A stretch of DNA of 64,000 nt from Cloeon dipterum (Eukaryota; Arthropoda; Insecta; Ephemeroptera; Baetidae): contig NC_088790.1 of the NCBI RefSeq assembly GCF_949628265.1, forward strand, positions 14,698,545 through 14,762,544. Reading direction: 5' to 3'. The notes under the pieces were generated by a model, which was given only the letters and a program-made list of their open reading frames with translations, was not told the DNA's origin and searched no databases. Position 1 is the first letter of the stretch, and each line of letters opens with the position of its first letter. The position numbers and the translations under genes are program-made. Of the stretch, positions 1 through 12,538 are shown piece after piece.

Positions 1-2695
1 AGTAAAATTTCAACCAATTTGTCTTAATTAAGAAGATTCTGCATAGCAAATTTAGTCATGATATTGCATAAAAATTGTCCCCTTTAATTAAATTCAACAT
101 GGAAGTCCCCATAAGGCGCAATTATTATGTTCGGCTTTTTAACTCGAAAATTATGCTAGATTGGAAAACTTAATTGGTCATTTCCGTCTATTTTCATGAA
201 ATTCTACACATTTGAGGCAAAACATTTTATCTAACAGAGGAATGTAACGTAAAAAGCTGTGTTTCTGAACAATTAAAAAGGTTTCATAATAACAAAAAAC
301 GCACGTGCTAAATTTGAGTAGTTACTAAACAACCAAAGAAAAAATCCACTTCCTAGCACTGAAAATTGTATAGAAATGACAGGCTTGAGAGGCATTTACC
401 GAAATTCGTTTTGGCTGACGCCGAACTTTCCCCTAAAAAGAGACAACAAAAGGGAAAGAGCGCAATTGAAAAGCAAGCAAATCATAACGAGCGAGCACTG
501 CCTGTCATTGGGCTGTGAGGGCAGCAATAATACATCTGTCCGGCTGATTTCATTAAACGAAGCCTGGACACAATGGGAATTCCTCGCAGCTTTTTTGAGT
601 GTATGTCCCTGCATGCGCCGAGTCGTGTCTGTCCGCCCCGCACTCTGTTATTACTGCCGACCCTGATTGCCCGTGACAGCTCGGAAACAATCGCCGAGAT
701 AACGTTTATTTATACACATCATGCGCCCCGAGATGCAGCCAGCCAAATTCATTTGTTTGGCATTCCAATGGTGGAATTTGCCAGTGCCTTTTGTAGTCGA
801 TTCGATTAAAAAATATCCAGACTAGCTGATACAGACGCACTAATGTAAAAATAAATTTTAATTTTGACATTTAAAGAGAAAATAAATATAAATGTGAACA
901 GCAAAAAATTAAACAAACAAAATATTTAAAAATAAATCTGACAAAAAACTGCATCAAAATTGGATGTCTTGGTCTAGTTAGAAAAAAATATGATAAAAAA
1001 ACAAGCAGGGCAAATTTTAGACGTGTTTGTAGCAAAAAAAGTCATTTTTAGTAAAAACTAGATGGTTTTGGACGGATGCTGGGCCGATTTAAAAGGTTTT
1101 CACATCATTTTTGTACAACTGGCAAGTTTTCGATTACAATGGCACTTTTCCAAAAAAAACCGTCGTTTCTTCGAAGTATTTCTATAAAAATGTCCTCTTA
1201 AAAAGAAGAGTTGCAAAAAACACACAAACTGTAAAATAAAAGTTTAATTTTTATACAGAATTGATCCATACTCCCATGATGATTGGATAAGGCCTAGAAA
1301 AAACAGTTATCTGTCTGAAATTCCCTTACCCCACATATGAGAGTTATTGGTTGTTTGAATAATAATCGTATAATAAAATGAGTATTTTGTGCATGTTTGG
1401 AATGTGTATATAGAAAAGGCAAGCTTTTTATTAATAATAAAATAATAAAAACGTTCAAAAGTTAACAATGATTAAACTAAGTTCATTTTTTACATTTTCA
1501 TTGCTTGATCCTTTTGTCAAGGTACTATATGTAGTAGTCGTCTAAATAGTAACAATGAAATTGTTTATTTTGACTTTAAATAGTGCTTTTGATGTAAAAC
1601 CAACCAAAAAATGTTCGATTGGAAATCGCATCAAGAATGCTAACCTCTTTAGAGTACAAAGGAACTTGATTTCAGCAATCTGTTTTATTTAAGCCAATTA
1701 ATGTATGGCATGAAAATTTCAAGTGAAATAGGAAACAATGCTAATAATTGAGTATATTTTTCAATTTTACGTATTAATTTCGAAAAATCATTAATTCTAT
1801 TTGCGAACGAAGCGAGCTTTTGAGTGATCAAGTGTACAGAAGGTCTGGGTGCTCGTCTGCAATAATTTAGAAATTTCCAATTTTATCTCTGGCAACAGCA
1901 TGGCAGACACACGAGGGATTGCAGCTCTCGCGCCGGCTGTTATTTTGTGTCTGTTTTATTCAAATATAACGGCGCGGCGGCATTCAAAGTTCTAGACTCG
2001 GCTTGCTGGTAAATAATAATAAAATGATGCGTTTCATCCGCCGCCACGGTTTCCCTGAATAACGCTTCATCGTAAAACGAACGCTATGGCGGCCCCTTTT
2101 ATTCGTCCCTCTGATAAAAAGGGTGCAGCGCCCGCGCCGCGTCTGCTTATCATCATCCAAAAAACATCAAAAGCCTTTGGATCACTCCATTTTTCACGCC
2201 GGCCCGGTAAATTATTCCAGATATCTCTTTGCTTTGCGTGTCAACCAGCCAGAAATGCTTTGTGCACCGGCACGGTGCACTCACAATCAGTTCAAATGCG
2301 CGGCACGCATTTTCGTGAATGACAAGAGGACTTAACGCACGAAAGAGTATCAAATGGATGGAAAAATAGATTGTTAATAGGAATTTCTAATCTATCAAAC
2401 TATCTCGCAGAAAAGGAATTTTTAAATAATTCATTTTTTTCAAAAAGATTTCTAAATTTAAACAAATTTCAACGGTTTTTCTATATATTTACTATATATC
2501 TAAAAATACGTGGGTTTGCAGTAAAATAAATTGACAAAACTTGGCACGTTTTAGAAATTAAATGATTGTTCATTGATTTGAAGTAAAAAAATTGAAAAAT
2601 GGTGTGGCAAATTTTTAAACTACTATTTCATAGCAAATATATAGGAAACTTAACTGTCGTCTAAAGAGGGTAAAAATTTACGTCTAAGTAAATAC
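1..2695. other. No gene recognised; probable intron of the CPED1-like gene
   Basis: This stretch is AT-rich with two GC-richer patches (about 480-800 and 1890-2340). The open frames in those patches are short, lack paired splice signals and resemble no family I know. The minus-strand exon ending at 2696 has a good donor, so its intron runs leftward through here. The next exons (the PC-esterase part) should lie beyond position 1. I looked for a GDS-type esterase motif on the minus strand and saw none. The GC-rich patches could be regulatory, but nothing specific supports that. Confidence 0.5.
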
Positions 2696-5600
2696 CTGTT
2701 TGAGACTGCACACTTGGTGTTCATTGTCAGGGTTGAAAGGAGAATCAGGTTTTTCAGGGTGACGAATTATTGTAACCCAGTAAGTATTAAGTTGTTGTTG
2801 CTTCGAACTTAGCAATCGTATCACCAACTTGTTTTCTCCCAGTCCAACGCTGCTTTTATATAATCTGAAACAGTGACACAAGGAGACATGCATTGAACAA
2901 ACAGCTGAAAATAAAAAGACGTACGTAGTAGCAAAAAAAGGGAGTAATCTTTCGCGTTTTATAACTATTTTACCTATTTTATTTTTCTGCTAAAATTTGG
3001 AACGGTATTGGGAAACGTGTATTTAAGCACTCAATAAAGTTATGATAAAGAAGCCAAAAAGTTGCAGCAAAAAATCATTGTAATTCATTACTTAACAATG
3101 ATGAAAATTTAAAATGGGTAAAAAATTATCAATATAATATATTGATAATATATTCATAGAATAAATTGGTTTGATTTGTATTGCAAGTTTTTATTTGTAT
3201 GTACTACTATTTGACAAAATTTTTAAACCTTTAAATTTCCCTATATTCCTGAATTCCTAAAATTAACTAATGTACAACGTCACGAGTCTGCCATCTGAGC
3301 ATCCAAACTGCAACTATAGCCCGCGTGAAAAACTTTCTGGCGCCGGCGGTGGCTGCCTTGCGAACTATTCGCTGGTGAAGCCCGGCAAGGCGTGAAAGAG
3401 CGCGAGGGGCTGCGAGCACTCTGTCACCTTCATTTAAATATCATTGTCTCACATCTGTCTCCTCGCGCGCCGGTGAAAAAGCCAAACAAACTCGATTACG
3501 GCTTTGCCGACGTGATTTGCATTGGCAGCTCGTAAATATTCGCAGCAAAGAGCATTTTAAGTAAGCGCCTTACCAAAGTGAGCACCGCAGCGAATTTTTA
3601 CTCGCGCGCACAAACGCGTAAGCTTCTTTTTCTTGGCTCCTTGAAAGTCGCAAATCCAGCACACGCGGAAAGGAGTTTAGCAAGAGCAGCTTTAGTACAA
3701 TAGAGTCTTCGAGCAACTGGATACAAAAGTTCCAGCGACAAATGACATACCTTGCAATAAAAATGCAAATATCTTTGAACAATTTTATTCAATTTTAAAT
3801 TGACCAAAAGAACTTTCTTATGTATTGAATTCGGTAAAAATTAGGGGTGTGAGTTTCAAATGGTTTTTCATAAACGACAAAATTATAAAATTCGAACAGA
3901 TGATAAGCACAATCGAAATAAGAAATAGTTAGTAAGAATCTTTAATTTTGATCTGATTTGAAATTTGAAGATATTCTGACTGTTTCAGACGCTATATAAT
4001 GAAAAAAACCGAAACGGTTGTTCCATTAAAGAAAGTGAACGGTTCCATTTGAGGATCCGAATGGTTCCATATTTTTTGGTTCCACCGTAGAACCAATTAA
4101 ACGCTTCCGTCGTGGAACTGTTTGGTTCCACGATGGAAACGAACGGTTCCTTCAAAATAACATATTTCGTTTGTGATTAAAAACGCATCCGAATTTTTCA
4201 CTTCCGTTTGGAACCGAATTTTTCTGCCTGGGTTTTTGAATCATTTTTATTTATTGCTCGTTCTAAAATGTGCAAAAAGACCTGTTTTTTATTTCTCAAA
4301 TTAAAAATTAAGAGAAGCTATATTAAGGTTTTTAATAATAGATATTTCTGAATTAAATTTTGCCTGTTAAAATCGAATATTATGTTCCTGAAAATTGTAT
4401 TTCTGTCTTAAACTTACAAGCTGAGATTTTGGGACAACTTTAGATGTGTTTGGCATTTGAAGATTTTTCAAATGACTTAAAATGCGTTTCAACATGATCA
4501 CGAAATGATTGGCAGCTTAGAAAAAATGTTTATCTTTCAAATCTTACAATCCAAAAAGGGTTATATAATAAAATTAAACTTACTTTGTGGGCTGATTTTG
4601 GTCATCAAAGAAAACCAAAACGTTGCAGTCCACCGGCGCCGCACGTACTTGCACCAAAGTAGTATTGTAGGCCACCTTGATTTCATACTGCCTGACCTCG
4701 GGGTCAAACAAAGGCTGCAGCATCCCGCGGTCAACACTTAGATACCTCAGGTACATGGTGTTTTCTGAGTCTGTGAAAAGCTTTCTTACAACGAACTGGA
4801 AAATTATTTGTAACAATTTCAGGTACTTGAGGAGCAGTCTAGGTTCATGTCAAGGCTTTCGTCCTTCGAAGGTTCCAGGTACCTCCCCGGCAAAACGTGT
4901 AAACTTTCTAAATTCGAGCTGAAAACAATAAGATGTTTTGCTGAAATTCCAATGAGAATTCATTGAGTAAAGACCAAAACTGGGAAAATAAATGACTATA
5001 AAGATGGAATTTCTTGTCAGTATTGAAATAATTTTTAATTTAAGTAATTAATTAATCCAAAGTAATAAATATTTTTAGAAGGAGTTGCGCTGATTAAATT
5101 TGGTTTTTGATATGTTCTCAAGCATAACTTACAATTAGAAAAATATGATTCCATCTCTCAATTAACATCTGTTTATTCTGGAGAAATAAAATTGGAAACA
5201 AAATAATAGGAAAGGAAATCATGATTTTTTAGTTTTATATTCCAAATAATGTTACTTATTTCCCCTATGAAAATTAATGAAGCAATTATAACGTACTTTT
5301 TATATTGAGGTAAATTATTGTTGTCAGTTAGATCAGTTTTACTAGCAAAATATTTCTCTACAGTTGAGTAAAGGCTTTCGCCTGCAATAGTCACATGTTT
5401 TCCAGTCTCACTGAAACAAAATCACTTTCAATAACAACCATTCCATAACTAACCAACCAAGCTTCTATTACTTCACAAGTTTGTCCACCCATTTTTGGGG
5501 AAGGGGAAGTGGTTGGGGGTAGAGCCGCACAAGATCAACCGCGTGCAGCGTCTCCCGCCGAGTGGACAGCAGGTAAAGAAAGTCTTCCTTGCTCGGCGGA

Positions 5601-8600
5601 CATTTCTGCGAGTCGCAACCAGCCCCTGGAAATAAAACAGAGTTTAATAACCTAAAGACTCTGCATTGCGAAGCAGAATGCGCACCAGAGTAGAGCAGAG
5701 CTCGCGTGAGCTCATCGTGAACGGAATCGGCGCTTGTGACCAAGCGGAAAAGTTTGCTCAGGGTCCTTCGCTCCACCCTGGGATCAGGTTCGACGCTTTC
5801 GATTATCGGACTGAGCTCTTCGTCCAGTGATATTTGGATTGATATTAATTGAAAGAAATTTTGTCTGCAATTAAATAATACATAAATAAGAAGTTATGCA
5901 ATCCCGGTGGACGTTTAAGTCCAGCAGGTTGCATAGTGAATGATTTTTGTGCATCAAGTTATCCCGTAGCGACCATAAAATTATGTTTTAAATTTTTCTT
6001 TCCACTTTAGTTAAAAAATTTTATTCCACAAAAAATGAGACTTAAGCTTTTCCTTTTTATCACCTTCTAATGACTACCGGATAACCCGATGCACACCCAA
6101 AATAGTTAAAACGACGTGCATCGTTGAAAAAAATACTACTCTTAAAAAAACAATAAGTATATACACAGCTTAAAATTTAATGTACTTTATAACACAACCT
6201 TTAAAATTTTTACTTGTAATCTGATTATTGATGGTCGAAAATCAATGCTGAGAGAAAATGCAAGTTTTCTACCCAAACTCTATCTAAAAAGATATATTTA
6301 TTATACGTCATATTTCTGTAGTGCCAATCTTTCTAGAGGAGGAAAGTCAATACACTGATGTATTTGTGGCCGGGGGAATAATAAAAATGATGGGTGATAA
6401 AGCACAATCCAATGAAGAAGCGATACTGCACCTGTTTGAGCTCGGCAAATACCTTGAAAGCGCTATTTCTGCTTTCAAGAGGAAAAATAGGACGAAATTG
6501 CGGATTCTATTACGCACTCTGACGCTCTTCTCTGGGCCCAAGTACGACCAGAGTCGTTGTACATTCCAGGAGTTCTATAAATAGCAAAAATATAACTACT
6601 GCCTTTGCGGTTATTAGATTATTTAGCTCTTAGGATAATCATAAAGAGTTCGTAAAAATCAAAACATGTCAGAAACCACAGAAATTAATGTTCTGCGGCA
6701 TTTTCATATGTACATTTTATGATTTGCTCGTTATGACATTCCCTAAAACAAGAAAAATCGGGCAAGATAAGTTGAGTCACGCAATCAGGCCCGCGCTTTA
6801 ATTTGGGGGAGGATTAATTGCATGGCGATGGAGTGTTTGTCGCGTTTTGTTATTGTAACAACGCCAAGCAGAGCATTTGAATATTGCTCTATGAGCATAA
6901 GAGTTAAAAATAACTTCCGATCTTATGTTTCATGCGGAAAAAAATTTCCCCGACTTTTAATGCACCCATAAAGCGCTTTCACCGAGAAACATTTTCCGTT
7001 GATTAATGGCGCTTGCGACTCACTCGCTCTCTCTCCGCATATGGTGGTGTGTGTGTATATATATAAAATGGTAAAACATGGCACAATGCGTGTTTTCCTC
7101 GAGCTCACATGCAAATTCAATTCGGAGGTTGTCCCCGTTTGTGGCGGCTCATTTGCTTAAAAGTTTCCAAATGCGCCGAGGAAGCCTCGTTGTGTATAAA
7201 AAGGGGAGAAATAACAGACTTGAAAGACAATAATTAATCGTGTTTGCCCGGCAGCGCTGACACACACAAACGCGGATTCGTGGTAATTTGTACAAAGTAT
7301 TTTTCATTATTTTGGTCTTGTACTCGCCTGGTGCTGCGTGGTGGAGGAGAGCAGCTCGATCCTGGCGTCGCGCTCGTCCAGGTAGGCCCGCAGCGGCGCC
7401 ATCGACGTGACTAACACAGCAAAGTGAGCGTGAATCGCGTATTGTCCGTTCATCAGCAAATATCGTTTGCTCACAGTCTTCACGATTCCTCTCTCGGGAA
7501 ATCTGTTGAAAATGGATCAAGTTTTCTCAAATGAACATTTAAATAAACATGAACGTGTAGTGGTACAGGAGCGCGGTCCTCCTTTTTGTTTGGAGCTAAC
7601 AATTGTCGACGGTTTGAATTATTGTAATTTTGCATTATTGTTTAAAGAGGAATGATACTGGAAAAGCCTGGAAAATGCTTGTTGCCAATGCATAAACTCG
7701 GCCCTTAGGATTCAGTTAAAGCCTAAATTGACCTAAGGAGCGCTGTAATTTTTTGAGAAAATTGCCTGGAAAGTTACCGTGCTTTTCAAATGGCAATGGC
7801 TGTCTCCTTACTTGAAATCCGATTTAATTTCAAAACCAAGAGTTTCCCCAAAAAGTGGCATACACCGTTGGACAGATCTCGACGAGAGGAATCTAAATAT
7901 GCCGAGAAAATATTAAGGAGGGATACCCTCCTTAGAAAATATGTTCAAGCACTGTAAATTTTGGAGAAAATTGGCAAAATTTGAATTTTTATTGTAGGAA
8001 GGTCATTTTTTTATTATTGCAAATTGTTGAACAAACTGTTTATCGGTCAATTGTTTAAGGCATCCAACAATTTAAATAATTTTCATTTGTTGCCCAGTAT
8101 CATTCCACTTTAACAGCAGAAAGATGATTTTAAAATAAGAATTCAGTTTTCGCCCGTCAGCCACTCGGTGCTGACGTGGTTTGTTTAACAGCACAGAACC
8201 CGATTCAAAGGGGTGAGTCCAACCGTCAGTTTTATCAAAAGAATTTTGTAACTTACTATTGTAAAACAATTTCAGTTCTTGTACTTGATTTGTGTCAGAT
8301 CGGATTTGCTACTGTAAACCAATACTACGACAAAATTCGTCATTTGAATTTCATCGGTCTTCATCATTTCTAACCCCCGTCACCCCCAAACGTAAATAAA
8401 AATGTTGAACGTATTTAGTTAACACACCAATTTTTTCCCAAATAAATAAGTCAAATTAGATAATTAGTTTCGTCTGTAACGATTGCTCAACATTATCTTA
8501 ATTGGTATATCTTATTTGATGGAAAAAAGGATTGAATTCGCAATTATTTAAAAAATCCTTTCAAAAAATAGATCTGGTTTAAAATAGAAATGGTGAAAAG

Positions 8601-11600
8601 TCATTTCAATTATGGATTTAACAATTTTTACCCCAAGGTAAATTAAAACAAACTGTAATTTTTTAATAAAAACCAATTCAAACTACTATTTCAACAAACA
8701 TAAAAGAATGAACTATTTTTCCTCTTAAATTAAAATCCACTGCTCAAATATTAATGTTACAATTCGTCCTGGTCCCGGCAAAATTGCGTAACTTTCAACA
8801 ACCAAACGCGAATTTCCTTATTGCAAGAAAAGGTCAACAATCAATTTGACAATGAAATTTTGGGTGTTTGTTGAACGTTGCGCAATTTTGCCGGGACCAG
8901 GACGAATTGTTGTACTTTTTAAGTCTGGCGGCTTCAAAGAGTTGATAAGTGTTGACCGTTTGGACGGGCCGCGCAGGTCCACTGGGTTCAATCGTCCAGA
9001 TCGATTGGTTGTCGGTGCTGTCGGCCACGTTGAGAAGATCCTCGAAGTCCTCAGGGAGGGAAAAGCAGAGGAGGGCGCCGAGCGCCGCCTCCGCAAGCTG
9101 CCGCTGGAGGCGGCACAGAGCCGCTTTAGACGAGAGCAAGGACGACATTCCAGGGATTTGGCTTACTTTCTGGCCGTCGGACAGCCGGCCGAATGAGCAC
9201 AGATGCGGACCGCACAACAGCAGACTCCACTCTGGTAACAAATTGGGAAAGTTGGGATGAATTTGCAAAACTTAATCCTAAAATAGACTTGGATTCTTGG
9301 ATTATAGTGAATGATCCCAAAAGGTTTCGCAGAGTCGTTCATAACAAACTTTATACAGAGATGTGATATTAGATTAGATAAGAAATTTTTGCTGCGGAAA
9401 TGTCAATGATTTTGGTTCAAAGTTATAAATATTGGAAATTCGAATCTCAATGCTGGTCAGATAATTAATATTTTTTAATTATTTCGATGCGCTATAAACA
9501 ATTTGCATATTCAATTTTTATAGCTTCTATTTTAAAATTAATTATTAAGTAACAGTGTTTTCCAAATCTTGAAATAAAAATTTATTAAATAAATAGTTAA
9601 TAAAACAATAAACAAATTAATTTTATGATCAAAAGATTATTATTCTCCCGAAATATTTTTTAATTATTAATTAAAGTTGTAACTATAAAGAAAAAATTAT
9701 GACTAATGGTTTAAATTAATGTGTTTTACAAAAATCTTTAAGTCTAAAAATTTTCCTGTTAAAATGATTGTTTCCTTTGTAAATATGTTTATTAATAATA
9801 TTATTCCTTTAGCTTTTTCGCGGAAATAAAACCTTTGAAAAACGGGGAAAATCAATATTTAAAGAAGTAACAAAAATGAAATGCCTTATTAAGCATCTAG
9901 TGAAGTTCATTCCGAAACATACTAGAACCATTTTAATCGACTAAGAAACCTCTAAAACCCTTTATTTTGCTCCTATAAATAATTTCAATATGATAAGAAT
10001 TAGTCAAATATTCTGCCAAAAAGCTGTCTAGAACTGTCAGGCTTAAACATTGATTATTATTTACTTTGCTGTTAAAATGTTTAGTTTCAAATTGAAGTGT
10101 TCCGAAAGCCGCTTCATTTCTCGATTGAACATTCGCCTCTCGTGCTCTCGACCTCTCTTGTACGCGGACTAATTACCTTGCGAAGTGGTGTTAACGTGGT
10201 AATTGATGTCGAAGAGACTGGCGTAGAGCTCGGCCCGGCTCTGGTACGAGCCCTGCATCTTGGCCACCATCCGCTTGGACTCCACCCCCAACTGTTGGCT
10301 CTCCAGCTGCGGAATAAAATCGGCGTAAATTCATTCATTAGACCGAGGTAAGCTCCCGAGTGCCGCGAAATGTGCGGCTATATCGGTCCGCGCCGGCAAC
10401 GAGGGTGGATTTTTGTTTGAAGGGTGTTAAAGTGGCGCGCGATGCGCCGTGCATATTTTGCGCCGCGCGTGACTTGAATCGCTGACTATATGTGTACTTT
10501 TTACGAGGAAAAGGAGTGGAAAACATCTTCACTCGGACTGCATGCAAAATTTTCATCCACAAGGGTGCACGGTAAAATAGAATCACGGCAAGTCTTAAAA
10601 ATACAAATTTAATTCAAATAAAAAAATTGCCATTCACAAAATCAACCGTCGATTTTATTATTAAGGCGATGAGTTTATAGAATACTGATCCTTCTATTTA
10701 CATCACTGTTTTTTCCGAATTTTAATTTGTTTAAAAAAACATCATTCAAGCACAACTCGTGCACAATAAAAAACTCTTTAAACCTCGATTAAATCAAAAA
10801 AATTCTACGATCGCCTAGCAAGAAAAACATTTCGGAGTGTTTTAACGGCGAGAAAATTTTCTAGAATAAGGTCAACTGTATATCAATTAAACTCTACATG
10901 CCAGAAATAAAGTTTATCCTAAAAAAGGGATCATCCTACGCTAAATCCAAATGTCTTGTTCCTGACTCTCTGTTTCGGTGATGTTCCACAAACCATCATG
11001 GATATATTGCTGGTTAGGAGGTTATTCAATTACGACGCAATTCAAGAGTAACCTGATAAAACGGATAGTCAAGCATGTAATCGTAATCGAGTTTGCAATG
11101 TGCATGGATGCATTATCAGAGTGGGCGGGAATCTCTGGTCTCTGGCGTAGGAGTTTTCATTCCTGTCCCCATTCCAATGAAGCTACAAAACCATAAAAAA
11201 TTACTTCTCGATTAAAAAGGAAAATCATTTGTGTTTTTGTCTGATTCCAACTATTTATGTAAATTTAAGTTACTGTTTTTCAAAGGAAAGCCAGATTTTT
11301 GAATATTTAGAATATTTCTGATATAGGTTGAATTTTAGATGACCAACAAATTTTCAAATCGTTATGTGGATTATTATTGCTCCATCAAATGAGCACGAAT
11401 CGTGCAACTGTAAGCCATTTGATCCACATTTAAACTGTCTAAAAGTGTACAAAAACAGTTTAAAATGGCTTAAGTCAGCTAAAAACTCGTGCAAATATTT
11501 GACTGGCAAGACAAACTTTTACAAAACCTGAAATGTTGATGTTTTCAGACCAATAACATTATTTTTAAAACTTTTTTATAATCCTTTTTGTATTAAGTAA

Positions 11601-12538
11601 ACGTCAAGAACAGTTTTAAGGGCCAGAAAAATAAAATCCGTTCCTAATTCAAGATTTAAAGAAATATGTAACTCAATTTCGCTGTTATTTTTTAACATTG
11701 CAGGAACTAAAAAACGCATTTATATTTATTTTATGTTTTTTTAAGTATCCATTTTTAGTCTACATACCGAAAAATATTAGCTCGAGAATAGATCTAAATT
11801 TTGCAATTGAACGTAATCTTTTGCACAGTATTAAAAATGAAGATTTTTCTTGGATGCACACTATGCAGGAATGTGTTACAGTATAAATGCAAAAAATAAC
11901 GTCTTTTTTGCTCTGAAAAGCAGTTGGTAATTGACTTGTATTAATTTCCGGCGTGTGACATGTATGTTGCGTTGCTGTTTTATTTTCCATAAAATGCTGT
12001 GTTGTATATTTGAATAAACAATAAATAAACATATCGTTTAAAATTGCATCCCTTTTTGTAATTATTACAAAATGTCAAAAGCCTGTAAGACTGAGCTAAA
12101 TGTGGAAAAATTCCATAAATTTACCGCACAGCAATTATGCTTTTCGACCGGTTGAAGTGCACGCTCTGCGGCTCAATTCATTACTCGATTGTTGCTGCGG
12201 ACGCGGCAGTAAAGCTGCAATTTAATATTCGGCGCGCTTAATCAACAGGCTGGCGTGACAATGGCGTGGAATCCACCCTCGGCGCCGTTTGCTTTGCGCC
12301 CCGCGGCGCGCGCGGCGGATTAATCCGTTTTTGTGCGAGGGGCGGCGAGGGCGGAGGAAGAAGGGCTGACCGAGTGCAGGATGTGGTGCAGGTGGGACGG
12401 GATGAAGACGGCCGACGGTGCCTGGGGGTGGGCCGGCGCGCTCAACGGGCTGGCCACCCACTGGTAGGTCACCAGCACCGACACCACGGACACGCCGCAC
12501 ACGGCCAGCAGCACCTCCATCGAGCTGCCCCGCCGCAT
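2696..12538 (-). CDS. CPED1: CPED1-like protein (cadherin-like and PC-esterase domain), 3' end off window
   Basis: Type II membrane protein of unclear function; family members end in a PC-esterase domain thought to act on glycans in the secretory pathway. Minus-strand exons: 12538-12371, 10306-10177, 9231-8916, 7502-about 7330, 5864-5686, 5625-5472, 5410-5293, 5177-5133, 4918-4827, 4770-4584, 2864-2696. The first begins with ATG directly after an acceptor. Residues about 8-28 form a hydrophobic anchor. The 7.4-kb exon carries VLVTSMAPLRAY, matching the family's VLVTSLTPLRAF block. The 4.7-kb and 2.8-kb exons make the cadherin-like beta sandwich (LSVDRGMLQPLFDP, then VGLGENKLVIR). Phases agree across exons 1-4, 5-7 and the last two. 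Junctions around 5.3-4.9 kb and the end of the 7.4-kb exon are uncertain. Compared with the vertebrate protein, roughly 100 residues between the 7.4- and 5.8-kb exons were not found. The esterase domain is outside the window. Confidence 0.72.
4005..4222. repeat. Cluster of GGTTCCA-type motifs and TTCC-N5-GGAA inverted pairs
   Basis: In about 200 bp the heptamer GGTTCCA or a close variant recurs in both orientations. Three inverted pairs are regularly placed: TTCCACCGTAGAA at 4080, TTCCGTCGTGGAA at 4105 and TTCCACGATGGAA at 4126. It lies in an intron of the CPED1-like gene. It may be a decayed tandem repeat or a site cluster for a dimeric factor. The pattern is direct; the function is unknown. 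Confidence 0.5.
6321..6584 (+). other. Unrecognised plus-strand open frame (87 codons) in an intron
   Basis: The frame is open from just after a CTGTAG acceptor-like sequence (position 6320) to a TAG stop. It starts with GTG rather than ATG. The translation has normal composition, unlike the low-complexity shadow frames nearby: acidic start, an A/L-rich stretch (EAILHLFELGKYLESAISAF), then a basic segment. No donor, partner exon or promoter was found, and I do not recognise the family. It lies antisense within the CPED1-like gene. It may be a decayed exon, a transposon-derived fragment or chance. Confidence 0.2.
7642..8115 (+). repeat. Dispersed repeat, copy 1 (long form)
   Basis: This segment matches 43875-44185 in the same orientation through several diverged blocks, starting TTAAAGAGGA. 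A shared central block is CTTTTCAAATGG. A later shared block is near TTTATCGGTCAA (copy 2 TTTATCGATCAA). Copy 1 holds about 165 bp (about 7830-8000) missing from copy 2. No coding capacity is seen. It is an old non-coding interspersed element in an intron of the CPED1-like gene. Confidence 0.6.
8759..8910. repeat. Short inverted-repeat (MITE-like) hairpin next to an exon
   Basis: The outer arms are 8759-8801 and 8868-8910. The outermost 30 bases (starting ACAATTCGTCCTGGTCCCGG) match perfectly in inverse orientation, followed by about 13 bases with a few mismatches. The loop is about 66 bp. The right arm ends 4 bp before the donor of the minus-strand exon 9231-8916, so the intron of the CPED1-like transcript begins with this hairpin. 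No clear target-site duplication was seen. Confidence 0.75.

Noticed and set aside
7185..7205. TATA-like TATAAAAAGGGG on the plus strand
   Set aside because: No plus-strand gene begins downstream; it lies within an intron of a minus-strand gene.
8834..8915. Extension of the CPED1-like exon past 8916
   Set aside because: The GTAC donor at 8915 gives the phase needed by the next exon, and the extension only translates the inverted-repeat arm.
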